Shown: positions 1 through 10,154, counted from the first letter of the stretch. The stretch is DNA of 64,000 nucleotides from Bacteroides mediterraneensis (GCF_025993685.1 NZ_DAJPEN010000001.1:1984001-2048000), one strand, 5' to 3'. The notes: generated by a model from the letters alone, not told the origin. Program-made: numbers and translations.

Positions 1-368
1 TCACCCAATACCCCATCCACAATAATCAGCGGATCGTTTCCGCTGGTCAACGAAGTCGTACCTCGCAAACGTACGGATTCCAAGGCCGCCATTCCATTGT
101 TGCTCTTCAGGATAGTAAGTCCCGACACACGCCCCTGAATAGCCTCCAGCGGATTAGTAATCAGTTCTCTGTTCATCTGCTTTTCCGTAATCTGTTCCAC
201 GGACCCAGAAATATTCTTTAAACTTCCACGAGCATATCCGATGGTATAAACAGAATCAGGAGGTAACTCGTTCTCATTCTGGTTTTGTGCGTAAAGAGGT
301 ACTCCGCCCAGACACCCCCAAAACAGGAGACCACAAAATACGCGAGAAACCGGTCGTATCTCATCCAT
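1..368 (-). CDS. TonB-dependent outer membrane receptor, N-terminal part (cut by window edge)
   Basis: The first 122 codons of a SusC/RagA-like receptor are visible and the gene continues beyond base 1. After a signal peptide ending near LYAQ, the protein goes almost directly into a TonB-box-like stretch and the plug domain, with the plug motifs NPLEAIQGRVSGL, VRLRG and DPLIIVDGV. The carboxypeptidase-regulatory-like domain that usually precedes the plug in SusC proteins is absent, so this is a short-headed variant. It starts with ATG at 366-368 and follows the C1 peptidase gene on the same strand, separated from it by a hairpin terminator. Such receptors import glycans, siderophores or other large solutes. 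The substrate cannot be told from this fragment. Confidence 0.85.
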   Translation of the reverse strand, partial: MDEIRPVSRVFCGLLFWGCLGGVPLYAQNQNENELPPDSVYTIGYARGSLKNISGSVEQITEKQMNRELITNPLEAIQGRVSGLTILKSNNGMAALESVRLRGTTSLTSGNDPLIIVDGVLG

Positions 369-396
369 AGCAAAATCATTTAAGGTTAAAAACAAA

Positions 397-430
397 AAGG
401 CGTGAAGATATTTCAATATCTCCCCGCCTT
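397..430 (-). terminator. Rho-independent terminator of the C1 peptidase gene
   Basis: The outer arms AAGGCG and CGCCTT and the inner arms AGATATT and AATATCT form a hairpin. On the minus strand it is followed by a T-rich run. It separates the peptidase gene from the TonB receptor gene. Confidence 0.7.
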
Positions 431-509
431 GTCCACAACATTCTTTTCACAAAGAAAAGATTTTTTCCGCGATAAAACAAGTCCTTCGACTGGTTATTTC
501 AGCATTTGG

Positions 510-1904
510 TCATTTTTCCTCTGCAAACATCGGATCCCAAGCTGGAAGCTGTATAGGCTTCTGCTTGAAAATATCCAGTACCTTTTTCGGCACATATTTG
601 GTTTCCAGCACCAAACGGAACATGTATTCATTGAACCACTCATCGGTCATAATCAGATGCCCCTGATAACCGGCAGAAGCTCCCCAGCTGTTTTCCACCA
701 TCCATTTTTTCGGCTTTCCATTTTCATCCAAGTCAACAGCCATCAGTGTCATAGCATGAGCCGACATACTGGCAAAAGTCTGAATACGCTGTTTCTTGTC
801 CATACCGAAAGTCGTCCCCATCAACGAGCCGAAATCATAATTATTCACATCCAGCAGTCCACGCTTGCTGTCCAACTGGGTCACATCGCTGGAAAAATAC
901 ATCCGGGTACTGTCTTTCAGGGAAGCGATGGCCATCTCCTTGATTTCCTCCACCGGCAGATTCACATACGTCCAGTTCTTACCATCGTAACAATGACGGT
1001 CGTACGCTATTTCATAACACTTATAATACTCACGCGACGGATCATTCATCACCATCACGTAATTAGTCAGCAAGTTCTTGTCGCCATATTTTTCCAGAAA
1101 AGTCATCGGTGTATGATGTTCCGTTGCCACCACATTGCCTTTGCTGTCCTTACGTACATAATCGAACGAAGTCGGCGGTACACCCAGTGTCAGCACCAGC
1201 ATCCGGTAGACCGTACCCAACATCTCTTCTTTCCGTTGTTCAATGATTGCCGTTTTTTCTCCCTTTGCCGACAAATCTCTCAGTTCCAATCCGAACTCCT
1301 TCAATTTCAATCCAATCAAAGACGACATGTAACTGGTGTGCTCACTGCTGTATGTTTCCGGCATAGCTTCCTTAGGTACCAATCCATATTTCGATACAAT
1401 ATCGGCTACCCCCGTAAAGGTCCCCCCATCGCTCAACGGATGTTTGAACAGCCATTCCACCGTCTGGTTACTCATCGGTTTTCCAGCCGTTTCAATTACC
1501 CCTTGCAGAAACAGATTCGATTTCTCCAGCTGGTCCCAAAAGAAACAATACACCTGTGAGAATTCCAATCCAGGCAAATCATATTTGGCAATAGCCTTGG
1601 CACGCATCACATTCAGTCCCGTAAACAGCCAGCAACGGCCCGATGACTGCTGGTCGGTAATTCCCTTTGATTCCACCTTGATGGAAAAATCCGTATTCAC
1701 CGCTTGCTGGTTTGCCTGGTTTAATGCCAATTCCTTGATGCTGGTACCTCCCATGGCATTGCGCAAAGCCTTGTCGGCAACCGTATTCTGATAACTACTC
1801 TGAATTTTCTTCAGCATGTCGGGAGAAATCCCCCCTTCTTGCGCCTGCAATGCCAGCCCGAAAGCCAGCAGACAGGCAGCCAATGTTACGTGTTTCTGGT
1901 TCAT
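510..1904 (-). CDS. pepC: C1 family peptidase (aminopeptidase C / bleomycin hydrolase type), secreted
   Basis: This is a 464-residue papain-fold cysteine peptidase of the C1B bleomycin-hydrolase group. A Sec signal peptide (LLAFGLALQAQ) points to the periplasm. The catalytic Cys is in QSSGRCWLFTGLN, the His in MSAHAMTLMAVD and the Asn in VENSWG, in the order expected for the family. Cytoplasmic PepC enzymes trim N-terminal residues from peptides, and the exported Bacteroidetes version probably processes periplasmic peptides. It lies 28 bp downstream of the NhaC gene and is probably cotranscribed with it. The family call is firm, but the gene symbol is borrowed from cytoplasmic homologues. Confidence 0.9.
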   Translation of the reverse strand: MNQKHVTLAACLLAFGLALQAQEGGISPDMLKKIQSSYQNTVADKALRNAMGGTSIKELALNQANQQAVNTDFSIKVESKGITDQQSSGRCWLFTGLNVMRAKAIAKYDLPGLEFSQVYCFFWDQLEKSNLFLQGVIETAGKPMSNQTVEWLFKHPLSDGGTFTGVADIVSKYGLVPKEAMPETYSSEHTSYMSSLIGLKLKEFGLELRDLSAKGEKTAIIEQRKEEMLGTVYRMLVLTLGVPPTSFDYVRKDSKGNVVATEHHTPMTFLEKYGDKNLLTNYVMVMNDPSREYYKCYEIAYDRHCYDGKNWTYVNLPVEEIKEMAIASLKDSTRMYFSSDVTQLDSKRGLLDVNNYDFGSLMGTTFGMDKKQRIQTFASMSAHAMTLMAVDLDENGKPKKWMVENSWGASAGYQGHLIMTDEWFNEYMFRLVLETKYVPKKVLDIFKQKPIQLPAWDPMFAEEK

Positions 1905-1932
1905 TCTTTTATGGTTTTAATGAAAATGATTC

Positions 1933-3378
1933 TTAGTCTTTTTTCGCCGGACGCACAATCTTGTAGCCGATGCACGCCACAAAAATACTCATCAGCGGGC
2001 TCAGATAGTTGAAGAAGCAATATGGCAGATACACCAGTGTAGGCACACTCAATATCGTAGCCTGCGTCATGCCACACGTGTTCCAGGGAATCAGCGGACT
2101 AGTTACTGTCACGGCATCCTCCGTCGTACGGCTCAACAAACGCGACTCATACCCGTTCTTCTTATAAATATCCTTGAACATGTTCCCGGTGAGAATAATC
2201 GAAATATACTGGTCGGCAGTAGCCAGGTTCAGAAACAGGCCGGATGCCACCGTAGCCGCCACCGTTCCGGCCAGCTTATGCGTCAGATGCACAAACATGC
2301 GCGTGATACTGCCCAACATACCGCAAGCCGTCATCGCCCCTCCCAAACACATGGCACAGATAATCAGCCATACCGTATCCATCATACCTCCCATCCCACG
2401 GGTAGCAATCAGTTCGGTCAGTTCCGGACTAGAAGCCGGCACCGATGTACTGCTCGACAAGGTCATCAGTACTCCTTTATACAAAGCCTCGGCACCGCTT
2501 ACCCCTTCGCCAGCCACTTCTTTCAAGACATCCGTCTGGAACACCAGCATACATATCACTGCCAGTGCAGTCGAAACGAACAAGGTTATGATAGACGAGA
2601 CCTTCCGGGCAATCAATATTCCCGTCACAACCGGGACCAGGAGCACCCACAAAGTAATGTGAAAACGTTCAGCCAGTCCGGAAGTAAACACCGACATCTG
2701 TGAACTGTCTGTCACCTCATGTGAAAATCCGGCCACCGTAAAAATAACCAGTGCAATCATAATCGAAGGTACCGTAGTGTACATCATGTAGCGGATGTGT
2801 GTAAACAAGGGAGTATCTGTCACCGAAGAAGCCAGAATAGTCGTATCCGAAAGCGGAGATACTTTATCCCCGAAATAGGCACCCGACACGATGGCCCCAG
2901 CAATCCAACCCTCGTCAAACCCCTGTGCCTTCCCTATTCCCATCAATGCAATGCCAATAGTAGCGATGGTAGTCCACGAACTACCCGTCATAACCGACAC
3001 CACGGCACAAATCGCACAACAAGAAACCAGAAAGAACTTCGGATGAATAATCTGCACACCATAATATATCAGTGTGGGCACTACTCCTCCCAACATCCAG
3101 GCCGCAGACAAAGAACCGATAATCAACAAAATAATCAAAGCTGAACTTACCCCGGCAATGTTGTTCACAATGGCATGTTCAATGTCTTTCCAACTCACTC
3201 CATACCGCCCCATTCCCAAAGCAGCACATAAAGCTGTGGCCAATAGCAAACAAATCTGGCTTCCCCCGCCCAATGCGTCAGATCCCAGTAGACGAATCGT
3301 AAAGAAAAGTAATACTACCAGAGCCAGCACCGGCAACAATGAAACCAGTGGAGAAGGAATTTTCAGTTTCTGTGTCAT
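1933..3378 (-). CDS. nhaC: NhaC family Na+/H+ antiporter
   Basis: This is a polytopic inner-membrane protein of 481 residues with about a dozen hydrophobic segments. NhaC-type signatures are present, such as MTGSSWTTIATIGIALMGIG and GAYFGDKVSPLSDTTILASS. It exchanges Na+ for H+ across the inner membrane, and some family members carry malate/lactate or other exchanges instead. The ATG at 3378 is chosen over an upstream in-frame TTG (3387) because a consensus -7 box (TAAATTTG on the minus strand) sits at 3395-3402. It appears to be the first gene of a two-gene unit with the C1 peptidase. Confidence 0.9.
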   Translation of the reverse strand: MTQKLKIPSPLVSLLPVLALVVLLFFTIRLLGSDALGGGSQICLLLATALCAALGMGRYGVSWKDIEHAIVNNIAGVSSALIILLIIGSLSAAWMLGGVVPTLIYYGVQIIHPKFFLVSCCAICAVVSVMTGSSWTTIATIGIALMGIGKAQGFDEGWIAGAIVSGAYFGDKVSPLSDTTILASSVTDTPLFTHIRYMMYTTVPSIMIALVIFTVAGFSHEVTDSSQMSVFTSGLAERFHITLWVLLVPVVTGILIARKVSSIITLFVSTALAVICMLVFQTDVLKEVAGEGVSGAEALYKGVLMTLSSSTSVPASSPELTELIATRGMGGMMDTVWLIICAMCLGGAMTACGMLGSITRMFVHLTHKLAGTVAATVASGLFLNLATADQYISIILTGNMFKDIYKKNGYESRLLSRTTEDAVTVTSPLIPWNTCGMTQATILSVPTLVYLPYCFFNYLSPLMSIFVACIGYKIVRPAKKD

Positions 3379-3394
3379 TTTTGTCAATCTAAAT

Positions 3395-3402
3395 CAAATT
3401 TA
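3395..3402 (-). promoter_or_regulatory. Probable nhaC promoter, -7 box
   Basis: CAAATTTA on the plus strand reads TAAATTTG on the minus strand and fits TAnnTTTG. A TTTG lies about 22 bp further upstream and may be the -33 element. The implied leader is only about 10 nt, so a slightly different start site is possible. Confidence 0.5.
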
Positions 3403-3604
3403 TTCTTATTCTGTAAAAACGGCACAAATTTCCGAATATTTTTCCAAATATCCGCATAAATTCCACTTTTATTTATACTATCCAGGGATAAAATGCATAA
3501 AAATAGAAAATCAATCCTAAAATCACAAGAAAGAGGCCAGAGTCGCTAAAACTTAAAAACTGCTAATACCCGTATTTAAGAACCTTTTCTTCAACAGTTA
3601 TTTG

Positions 3605-3612
3605 TACTTTTG
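3605..3612 (+). promoter_or_regulatory. Probable promoter of the tamB-aguA-aguB unit, -7 box
   Basis: TACTTTTG fits TAnnTTTG and lies 24 bp before the ATG at 3637. Its -33 region is weak. It overlaps the in-frame TTG at 3610, which argues against translation starting there. Confidence 0.55.
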
Positions 3613-3636
3613 TTTAGCAAATGTATAAGAACAAGG

Positions 3637-6600
3637 ATGAGCAAAGCCAGGCGCATAAAACAATTCATACGTATTACGGTCATTTCCGCACTGACACTTT
3701 ATTTCGGTCTGATAGCCCTAATCAGCCTTCCAGCTGTCCAACACCGCATCAGCACGTATGCTGCCCGTGAACTCTCCAAGCTCACACAGGCAGAAGTCCG
3801 CATCGGTAATGTCGACCTGGGACTGCTCAACCGTGTTGTCATTCAAAACGTACAAATAAAAGACCGGCAAGGAAAAGATATGCTGGGCATTTCACGTTTT
3901 TCCGTCAAACTGGATATCCCTTCTCTCTTCCAGAAAAAAATCCGTATCAGCAGTATACAGCTATTCGGACTGGATGCCCACCTGACCCGCACTAGTCCAC
4001 AAGCACCGCTCAATTGCCAGTTTCTGATTGACACTTTTGCTTCAAAAGATACCACAAAAAAAGAAAACAACCTCGACCTGCGCATCAACTCTGTGCTGAT
4101 ACGCCGTGGGCAGGTACACTACGACGTACTATCGGAGGCCTATACCCCCCGTCAGTTCAATCCTCAACATATCGGAATCAGTGAACTCTCGGCTACAATT
4201 TCGCTCAAAGCCCTGCAAAAGGATTCCCTCAATGCGCAAATCCGCCGCATGAGCTTCCACGAGCAAAGTGGTTTCAGTCTGAAAAAATTCACTCTAAAAG
4301 TTACTGCCAATCCGGAAGGAATCTATTTGCATGAATTATCTCTGAACCTGCCAGCCAGCAGTCTGCAAATAGATACCCTTGCTGCTAAAGGAAACGTAGC
4401 TTCCCCTCACTTCCTTTCTGAGGCGGAGACCACTTACATAGGACGGCTACATGCTTCTGTTACCCCAGCCGATATTTCCTATTTTGTACCTTCTTTGCAA
4501 CATTTCCAGGACTCCCTGCATATTGACCTAAACTTTCATGGAAAAGGACAACTGTTTCAATGCACCAAATTCTACCTGGCCAGCCCACAAAAAGAACTGA
4601 TTGTACATGCCGAAGGAATGCTCGACCACAGCTCTCCTTCCCGACCTCCCTATTTCTTCGGAAAAATCACCCAAGCCAATATTAGTGAAAAAGCTATCCC
4701 TTGGCTGTTCCACAACCTGAAGGGAAATGCGGCAACCCTGCCCGACCTTATTCAACGCTTGGGCTTTCTTAAATTTCAAGGCGATGTCTCAGGCTATCCT
4801 TCCCGCCTTACAGCTCATGGCACGCTGCAAAGCCGCCCCGGTCTGCTCAATGCCAACATGACCATGCATACCGACACCCTAACCCTGCAAAGGAGTTACT
4901 CTGGAAAAGTGTCTACCACCGATTTCGAATTAGGCAAACTGCTGGACAAAGATGAACTTGGGAAAACATCATTCGACCTTGAGCTGAACGGATTGCAATA
5001 TCGTAACCACCAGCCGGAATCGCACGTAAAAGGTGTGATTTCCTCGCTGGAATACAACCATTACCAGTACCAGCACATCATGCTGAACGGCGATTTCAAG
5101 CCGGGAGGTTTCAACGGACATTTAGCACTCGACGACGACAATGGGCAAATCACCATCGACGGTAATTTCGTTACCCAACAGGCTGTTCCCGACTTCAATC
5201 TGCGGATGAAAGTACGCAACTTCCGTCCCCACAAACTGCATCTCACTAAAAAATATGAGGATACAGACATAGCCCTAAACCTGGCCGCTGATTTTTCCGG
5301 CCATTCCATCGATGACATCCAAGGGAAAATCAACCTCGACAGTCTCTCGGTACATACGGCAGATGCAAGTCTGGACTATTTTCTGCCTCGTTTACAAATT
5401 AATGCCACCCGATTGACTTATAATGCCGAAATAAAAGAAATACGCATCGACTCCCCGTTCCTCACTGGAAGCGTGCAAGGGAAATATGCCTATCACACAT
5501 TATTAAAAAGCATCGAGAAAGTTATCCAAAAACATATCCCCTCCTTGTTCCCATCCGGAAAGAATGGCAAAGGGAAAAAATCGCAAGAGCTGAACAACCG
5601 GTTCCGTTTCCAGTTCCGTATGGAAAACAGTGAGTTCTTGTCGAAAGTACTGCACATTCCTTTCGAACTGCAAATGCCGGCCAGCTTGTCCGGCTATCTC
5701 AATGACAGCCTCTCACAGATGCGCGTCAGTGGTTCTCTGCCCCAATTCACCTACAACGGTAAATATTACGAATCAGGTACTCTCCTGTGTGAGAACCGTC
5801 CCGACGCACTGCAATGCCAGTTCCGTGCCGGGACGCTGATGAAGAAAGGTGCTATGTTCAACCTGTCACTTATCACACGGGCACAACATGACCAACTGCA
5901 CACCACGCTCTATTGGGGCAACAACACTTCCCAGACTTACAGCGGAAAGGTAGATGCCATAGCCTCCTTCAGTCAAGACAATCTGCGTAACGAACTCCAC
6001 ACACGTGTGGATATCCAACCTAGCCAGATTATCCTGAACGATACCACTTGGCACATTCATCCGGCTACCGTAGAAATCGCCAAAGACAGCATAGAGATAC
6101 ACAATTTCCTCTTCGAGCACCGCGACCAGCATCTGAAAATCAACGGAAGATTGGGAAAAACGGAAGCAGACTCTTGCCTGGTGGATTTAAAGAACATCAA
6201 CCTGCTCTACATCATGGACATGATTCAATTTCACGCCGTACGCTTTGATGGGGGTATCAGCGGGAAGGCCCGTCTGCTGCATGTACTCAAAGACCCCGTG
6301 ATGGAAGCTCGTCTGGACGTGAAAGATTTCTCTCTGAACCAAGCCCTGCTGGGTCGTGCCGATATTCTTGCCTCTTGGGACAAGGAACTGGGCGGCGTAC
6401 GCCTGAATGCCGACATACGGCGCGACAGTACCTGTACCACAGGCGTGACAGGCTATGTATCCCCCAAATTGAAAGGACTCGACCTTCAGATTAAGGCCGG
6501 AGGTACCCCCCTTGCTTTCCTGCAACCATTTGTGGAAGATATTTTCACAAATGTCCAAGGAGAAGCTTATGGCGACGTACACCTTTTCGGACCTTTCTCC

Positions 6601-8202
6601 CAGCTCGATCTGGAAGGAAAAGTCAAAGCACGTATGCAGACCAAAATCAACATTCTGAACACCTCATTCATTGCCTCAGCCGATTCGGTCAATATTTCTT
6701 CCGGCTTATTCAGCTTCCAGCATGTCCGTCTGCAAGACCTGGAAGGCCATACTGGGATAGTCAACGGGGAACTCCGGCATACCAAGCTGAAAAACCTGAG
6801 TTACCGTTTCCGTTTCCAGACCGACCGTATGCTGGTATATGACACTGATCATGAGACACCCGATTTCCCTTTTTACGGGCAGATCTATGCAACCGGTGAT
6901 GTCCAGCTGCAAGGAGGCGACGGCCAACTGAACGTAGACGGTCAAGTCAGAGCCGACAACCAGACCGAGTTCGTCTATGTATTGGGTACTGCCGCCGAAG
7001 CCACCAACTCTAGCTTCGTGACCTTCGTAGACCGTACACCCCGCCGGCAGCAGACCACCATTCAGACAGAAGTCTATCACCCGTTGAACCAGCCCGATCA
7101 GAAAGAAGAAGACGACATTCCGACAGCCATCCATCTCAACCTACAGATAGAACCCGCCGAACGTGCCAACATGAAAATTATCATGGATCCGACAGCAGGC
7201 GACTATATATCTGCCTACGGGACAGGCAATCTGCGCATCAATTTCTTTAATCAGGGCAATTTCCAAATATTCGGCAATTACAACATCACCGAAGGAATCT
7301 ATAAAATGAGCATGCAGAACGTCATCCGCAAAGACTTTACCCTGCAACCCGGAGGAGTCGTTTCCTTCAACGGTGATCCTAGAGCGGCCAACCTGAACGT
7401 ACAAGCCGTCTATACAGTCAATTCTGCTTCCCTCAACGACCTGATAGCCGACGCATCTTCCTCCCGGGGAAATGTACGAGTGAACTGTCTGCTGAACCTG
7501 ACCGGCAACCTGACCTCTCCGAACCTCAGCTTCGGTCTGGAACTGCCCACTGTGAGCGAGGAAGACCGCGAACTGGTACGCAGCCTCACCAGCACCGAAG
7601 AACAGATGAACACGCAAATCATCTACCTGCTGGGAGTCGGCAAATTCTATACCTACGACTATGCCAACAACACCGGGCAAACCGATGCCACCAGCTCGCT
7701 AGCCTTCAGCACCTTGTCCGGACAATTGAACAACATGCTCTCGCAGGTTATCGACAACCAGAACTGGAATGTAGGAACCAACCTCACTACCGGCGAGAAA
7801 GGCTGGAGCGACGTGGAGGCCGAAGCCATCCTGTCCGGCCGACTGCTAAACAACCGCCTCATCATCAACGGTAACTTCGGCTATCGGGAAAATACCCTGC
7901 GTAACACCAACTTCGTGGGCGACTTCGAAGCCATCTGGTTGCTCACCAAGAACGGAGAATTCCGCCTGAGAGGCTACAACCAGACCAACGACCGCTACTT
8001 CACCAAGTCGACACTGACCACACAGGGCATCGGTATCATGTACAAAAAAGACTTCATGAACTGGAAAGAACTGGTCGACTGGTTCCTCCGCCGCCGGAAG
8101 GCACGCAACAGCAAGCAGAAAAAGGACGACGACGAAAAATACATCCAGAAAAAAGCCGACCTTCCTGCCGCACAAAAGAAAAGAATATCCAACGAAAAAT
8201 AA
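3637..8202 (+). CDS. tamB: Translocation and assembly module subunit TamB-like protein (DUF490)
   Basis: This is a giant AsmA/TamB-family protein of 1521 residues. One N-terminal membrane anchor (about residues 12-35) is followed by a very long repetitive beta-strand-rich region. The C-terminal DUF490 domain contains segments such as GDYISAYGTGNLRINF, EGIYKMSMQNVIRKDFTL and LSGQLNNMLSQ. TamB-like proteins form a hydrophobic groove bridging the inner and outer membranes and serve in outer-membrane protein assembly or phospholipid transport. The ATG at 3637 is chosen because an upstream in-frame TTG falls in the -7 box. The agmatine deiminase gene starts 11 bp after the stop, so the three genes are probably transcribed together. 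No TamA homologue is adjacent. Confidence 0.88.
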   Translation: MSKARRIKQFIRITVISALTLYFGLIALISLPAVQHRISTYAARELSKLTQAEVRIGNVDLGLLNRVVIQNVQIKDRQGKDMLGISRFSVKLDIPSLFQKKIRISSIQLFGLDAHLTRTSPQAPLNCQFLIDTFASKDTTKKENNLDLRINSVLIRRGQVHYDVLSEAYTPRQFNPQHIGISELSATISLKALQKDSLNAQIRRMSFHEQSGFSLKKFTLKVTANPEGIYLHELSLNLPASSLQIDTLAAKGNVASPHFLSEAETTYIGRLHASVTPADISYFVPSLQHFQDSLHIDLNFHGKGQLFQCTKFYLASPQKELIVHAEGMLDHSSPSRPPYFFGKITQANISEKAIPWLFHNLKGNAATLPDLIQRLGFLKFQGDVSGYPSRLTAHGTLQSRPGLLNANMTMHTDTLTLQRSYSGKVSTTDFELGKLLDKDELGKTSFDLELNGLQYRNHQPESHVKGVISSLEYNHYQYQHIMLNGDFKPGGFNGHLALDDDNGQITIDGNFVTQQAVPDFNLRMKVRNFRPHKLHLTKKYEDTDIALNLAADFSGHSIDDIQGKINLDSLSVHTADASLDYFLPRLQINATRLTYNAEIKEIRIDSPFLTGSVQGKYAYHTLLKSIEKVIQKHIPSLFPSGKNGKGKKSQELNNRFRFQFRMENSEFLSKVLHIPFELQMPASLSGYLNDSLSQMRVSGSLPQFTYNGKYYESGTLLCENRPDALQCQFRAGTLMKKGAMFNLSLITRAQHDQLHTTLYWGNNTSQTYSGKVDAIASFSQDNLRNELHTRVDIQPSQIILNDTTWHIHPATVEIAKDSIEIHNFLFEHRDQHLKINGRLGKTEADSCLVDLKNINLLYIMDMIQFHAVRFDGGISGKARLLHVLKDPVMEARLDVKDFSLNQALLGRADILASWDKELGGVRLNADIRRDSTCTTGVTGYVSPKLKGLDLQIKAGGTPLAFLQPFVEDIFTNVQGEAYGDVHLFGPFSQLDLEGKVKARMQTKINILNTSFIASADSVNISSGLFSFQHVRLQDLEGHTGIVNGELRHTKLKNLSYRFRFQTDRMLVYDTDHETPDFPFYGQIYATGDVQLQGGDGQLNVDGQVRADNQTEFVYVLGTAAEATNSSFVTFVDRTPRRQQTTIQTEVYHPLNQPDQKEEDDIPTAIHLNLQIEPAERANMKIIMDPTAGDYISAYGTGNLRINFFNQGNFQIFGNYNITEGIYKMSMQNVIRKDFTLQPGGVVSFNGDPRAANLNVQAVYTVNSASLNDLIADASSSRGNVRVNCLLNLTGNLTSPNLSFGLELPTVSEEDRELVRSLTSTEEQMNTQIIYLLGVGKFYTYDYANNTGQTDATSSLAFSTLSGQLNNMLSQVIDNQNWNVGTNLTTGEKGWSDVEAEAILSGRLLNNRLIINGNFGYRENTLRNTNFVGDFEAIWLLTKNGEFRLRGYNQTNDRYFTKSTLTTQGIGIMYKKDFMNWKELVDWFLRRRKARNSKQKKDDDEKYIQKKADLPAAQKKRISNEK

Positions 8203-8213
8203 TTACAATAAAT

Positions 8214-9251
8214 ATGGAAAAGACGTACTATCTTCCTGCCGAATGGCACCCACAGAGCTACATACAGCTCACCTGGCCCCATGCAGAAACCGACTGGGCC
8301 TATATGCTCGACGAAGTGGAAACCTGCTTTGTCCGCCTGGCGACCGAAATCGCCAAGCGCCAGCCCCTGCTGCTCGTGGCACCGAAATTTCCGGCGGTCC
8401 TGGCCGATTTTCCCCACCGTGACCGCATCACGTTTGTAGAGTGTTCCACCAACGACACGTGGGCCCGCGACCACGGGTTCATTACCCTGCTGGAACGGCA
8501 TACCGACCCCTTGCTGCTCGATTTCTGTTTCAACGGCTGGGGCATGAAATTTGCCGCCTGCAAAGACAACCTCATCAACAGCCGCCTGTTCAAAACCGGC
8601 GTGCTCAACGGCGACTATATCAACTGCCGTAACTTCGTACTGGAAGGCGGTTCCATTGAAAGCGACGGAGAAGGTACCCTGCTGACCACCTCGCCCTGTC
8701 TGCTGGCCCCCAACCGCAACGACACACTCTCAAGAAAGGACATCGAAGCCTACCTGACGGACCGCTTCAACCTGCGGCAGGTGCTCTGGCTGGACTACGG
8801 CTACCTCGCCGGTGACGACACCGACAGCCACGTAGACACCTTGGCTCGTCTCTGTCCCGACCATACCATCACCTACGTGCAGTGTCTGGACAAGGATGAC
8901 GAGCACTACGGCGCCCTCCGTTCCATGGAAGACCAGCTCAAGAGCTTCCGTACCCTCGACGGAGACCCTTACCGTCTGCTTCCGTTACCGATGCCCGAGG
9001 CCATCTACGACGAAAACGGCGAACGTCTTCCGGCTACTTACGCCAACTTCCTGATTATGAACGAGGCGATACTTTATCCTACCTACGACCAGCCGGAACA
9101 CGATTCCCGTGCCGCCCAGGTACTGGCTGAAGCCTTTCCCGGACGTGAAATCGTAGGCGTGGACTGTCGTGCCCTCATTAAGCAACACGGGTCCCTACAC
9201 TGTGTCACCATGCAATATCCTGAATCTGTAAAAAACAACATAGAATCATGA
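8214..9251 (+). CDS. aguA: Agmatine deiminase (peptidylarginine-deiminase fold)
   Basis: At 345 residues this matches agmatine deiminase, which converts agmatine to N-carbamoylputrescine and ammonia. The guanidine-modifying-enzyme motifs are present: NDTWARDHGF, EGGSIESDG, HVDTLARL and the catalytic Cys in GSLHCVTMQYPE. There is no signal peptide, so it is cytoplasmic. Its stop overlaps the start of the next gene by 4 bp (ATGA), and that gene encodes the next enzyme of the pathway. This context favours agmatine over peptidylarginine as the substrate. No arginine decarboxylase gene lies in the window. Confidence 0.93.
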   Translation: MEKTYYLPAEWHPQSYIQLTWPHAETDWAYMLDEVETCFVRLATEIAKRQPLLLVAPKFPAVLADFPHRDRITFVECSTNDTWARDHGFITLLERHTDPLLLDFCFNGWGMKFAACKDNLINSRLFKTGVLNGDYINCRNFVLEGGSIESDGEGTLLTTSPCLLAPNRNDTLSRKDIEAYLTDRFNLRQVLWLDYGYLAGDDTDSHVDTLARLCPDHTITYVQCLDKDDEHYGALRSMEDQLKSFRTLDGDPYRLLPLPMPEAIYDENGERLPATYANFLIMNEAILYPTYDQPEHDSRAAQVLAEAFPGREIVGVDCRALIKQHGSLHCVTMQYPESVKNNIES

Positions 9252-10135
9252 AACGAACCATCCGTGTCGGCCTCGTACAGCAATCCTGTACCCCCGACCT
9301 CAAACTGAATCTTGAGAAACTGCACCGCAACATTGCCTCCGTGGCACAAGCCGGTGCACAACTGGTAGTGCTCCAGGAACTTCATAACACCCCTTATTTC
9401 TGCCAGACAGAAGACACCAACTTGTTCGATCTGGCAGAACCTATCCCCGGTCCTTCCACCGGCTTTTACAGTGAGATAGCTGCCGCCTACCATATTGTAC
9501 TGGTCACCTCCCTGTTCGAACGCCGCGCCGCCGGACTGTATCACAACACCGCCGTGGTATTCGACGCAGACGGAAGCATTGCCGGAAGGTACCGCAAAAT
9601 GCACATTCCCGACGACCCTGCTTATTATGAAAAGTTCTACTTCACCCCTGGCGACCTGGGCTTCGAACCCATCGAGACCTCTCTCGGCAAACTGGGCGTG
9701 CAAGTATGCTGGGACCAGTGGTATCCCGAAGGAGCCCGCATTATGGCTCTGAAAGGCGCCGAACTCCTGATTTATCCCACAGCCATAGGTTGGGAAAGCA
9801 GTGATACCCAGGAAGAGAAGATGCGCCAGCTCGGTGCATGGGTCACCGTACAGCGCGGCCATGCCGTAGCCAACGGACTGCCCGTCATCGCTGTGAACCG
9901 TGTAGGGCTGGAACCTGACCCATCCGGACAGACCAACGGCATCCAGTTCTGGGGCAACAGTTTCGTAGCTGGTCCACAAGGTGAGATTATCGCCCAGGCC
10001 AGCAACCTGAAAGAAGAAAATATGGTGGTAGAAATCGATATGGACCGCAGCGAGAACGTACGCCGCTGGTGGCCCTTCCTGCGCGACCGTCGCATCGACG
10101 AGTTCGAGCAGCTTACCCGCCGCTTTATCGATTGA
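9248..10135 (+). CDS. aguB: N-carbamoylputrescine amidohydrolase
   Basis: This 295-residue nitrilase-superfamily enzyme hydrolyses N-carbamoylputrescine to putrescine, CO2 and ammonia. The Glu-Lys-Cys catalytic triad is visible in LQELHNTPYFCQ, RKMHIPDDPAYYEKFYF and VCWDQWYPEGARI. The segments around the Lys and Cys are typical of the plant and bacterial CPA subgroup. It is translationally coupled to the agmatine deiminase and completes the two-step agmatine-to-putrescine route. A strong hairpin terminator follows. Confidence 0.94.
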   Translation: MKRTIRVGLVQQSCTPDLKLNLEKLHRNIASVAQAGAQLVVLQELHNTPYFCQTEDTNLFDLAEPIPGPSTGFYSEIAAAYHIVLVTSLFERRAAGLYHNTAVVFDADGSIAGRYRKMHIPDDPAYYEKFYFTPGDLGFEPIETSLGKLGVQVCWDQWYPEGARIMALKGAELLIYPTAIGWESSDTQEEKMRQLGAWVTVQRGHAVANGLPVIAVNRVGLEPDPSGQTNGIQFWGNSFVAGPQGEIIAQASNLKEENMVVEIDMDRSENVRRWWPFLRDRRIDEFEQLTRRFID

Positions 10136-10154
10136 TAATCAGTCTTCATAATAT

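Noticed and set aside
402..1559. Long plus-strand frame of 385 residues
   Set aside because: It is antisense to the C1 peptidase gene, which has all catalytic motifs and a signal peptide; the plus-strand translation has no recognizable features.
9083..9979. 298-residue minus-strand frame
   Set aside because: It is antisense to the well-supported aguA and aguB genes.
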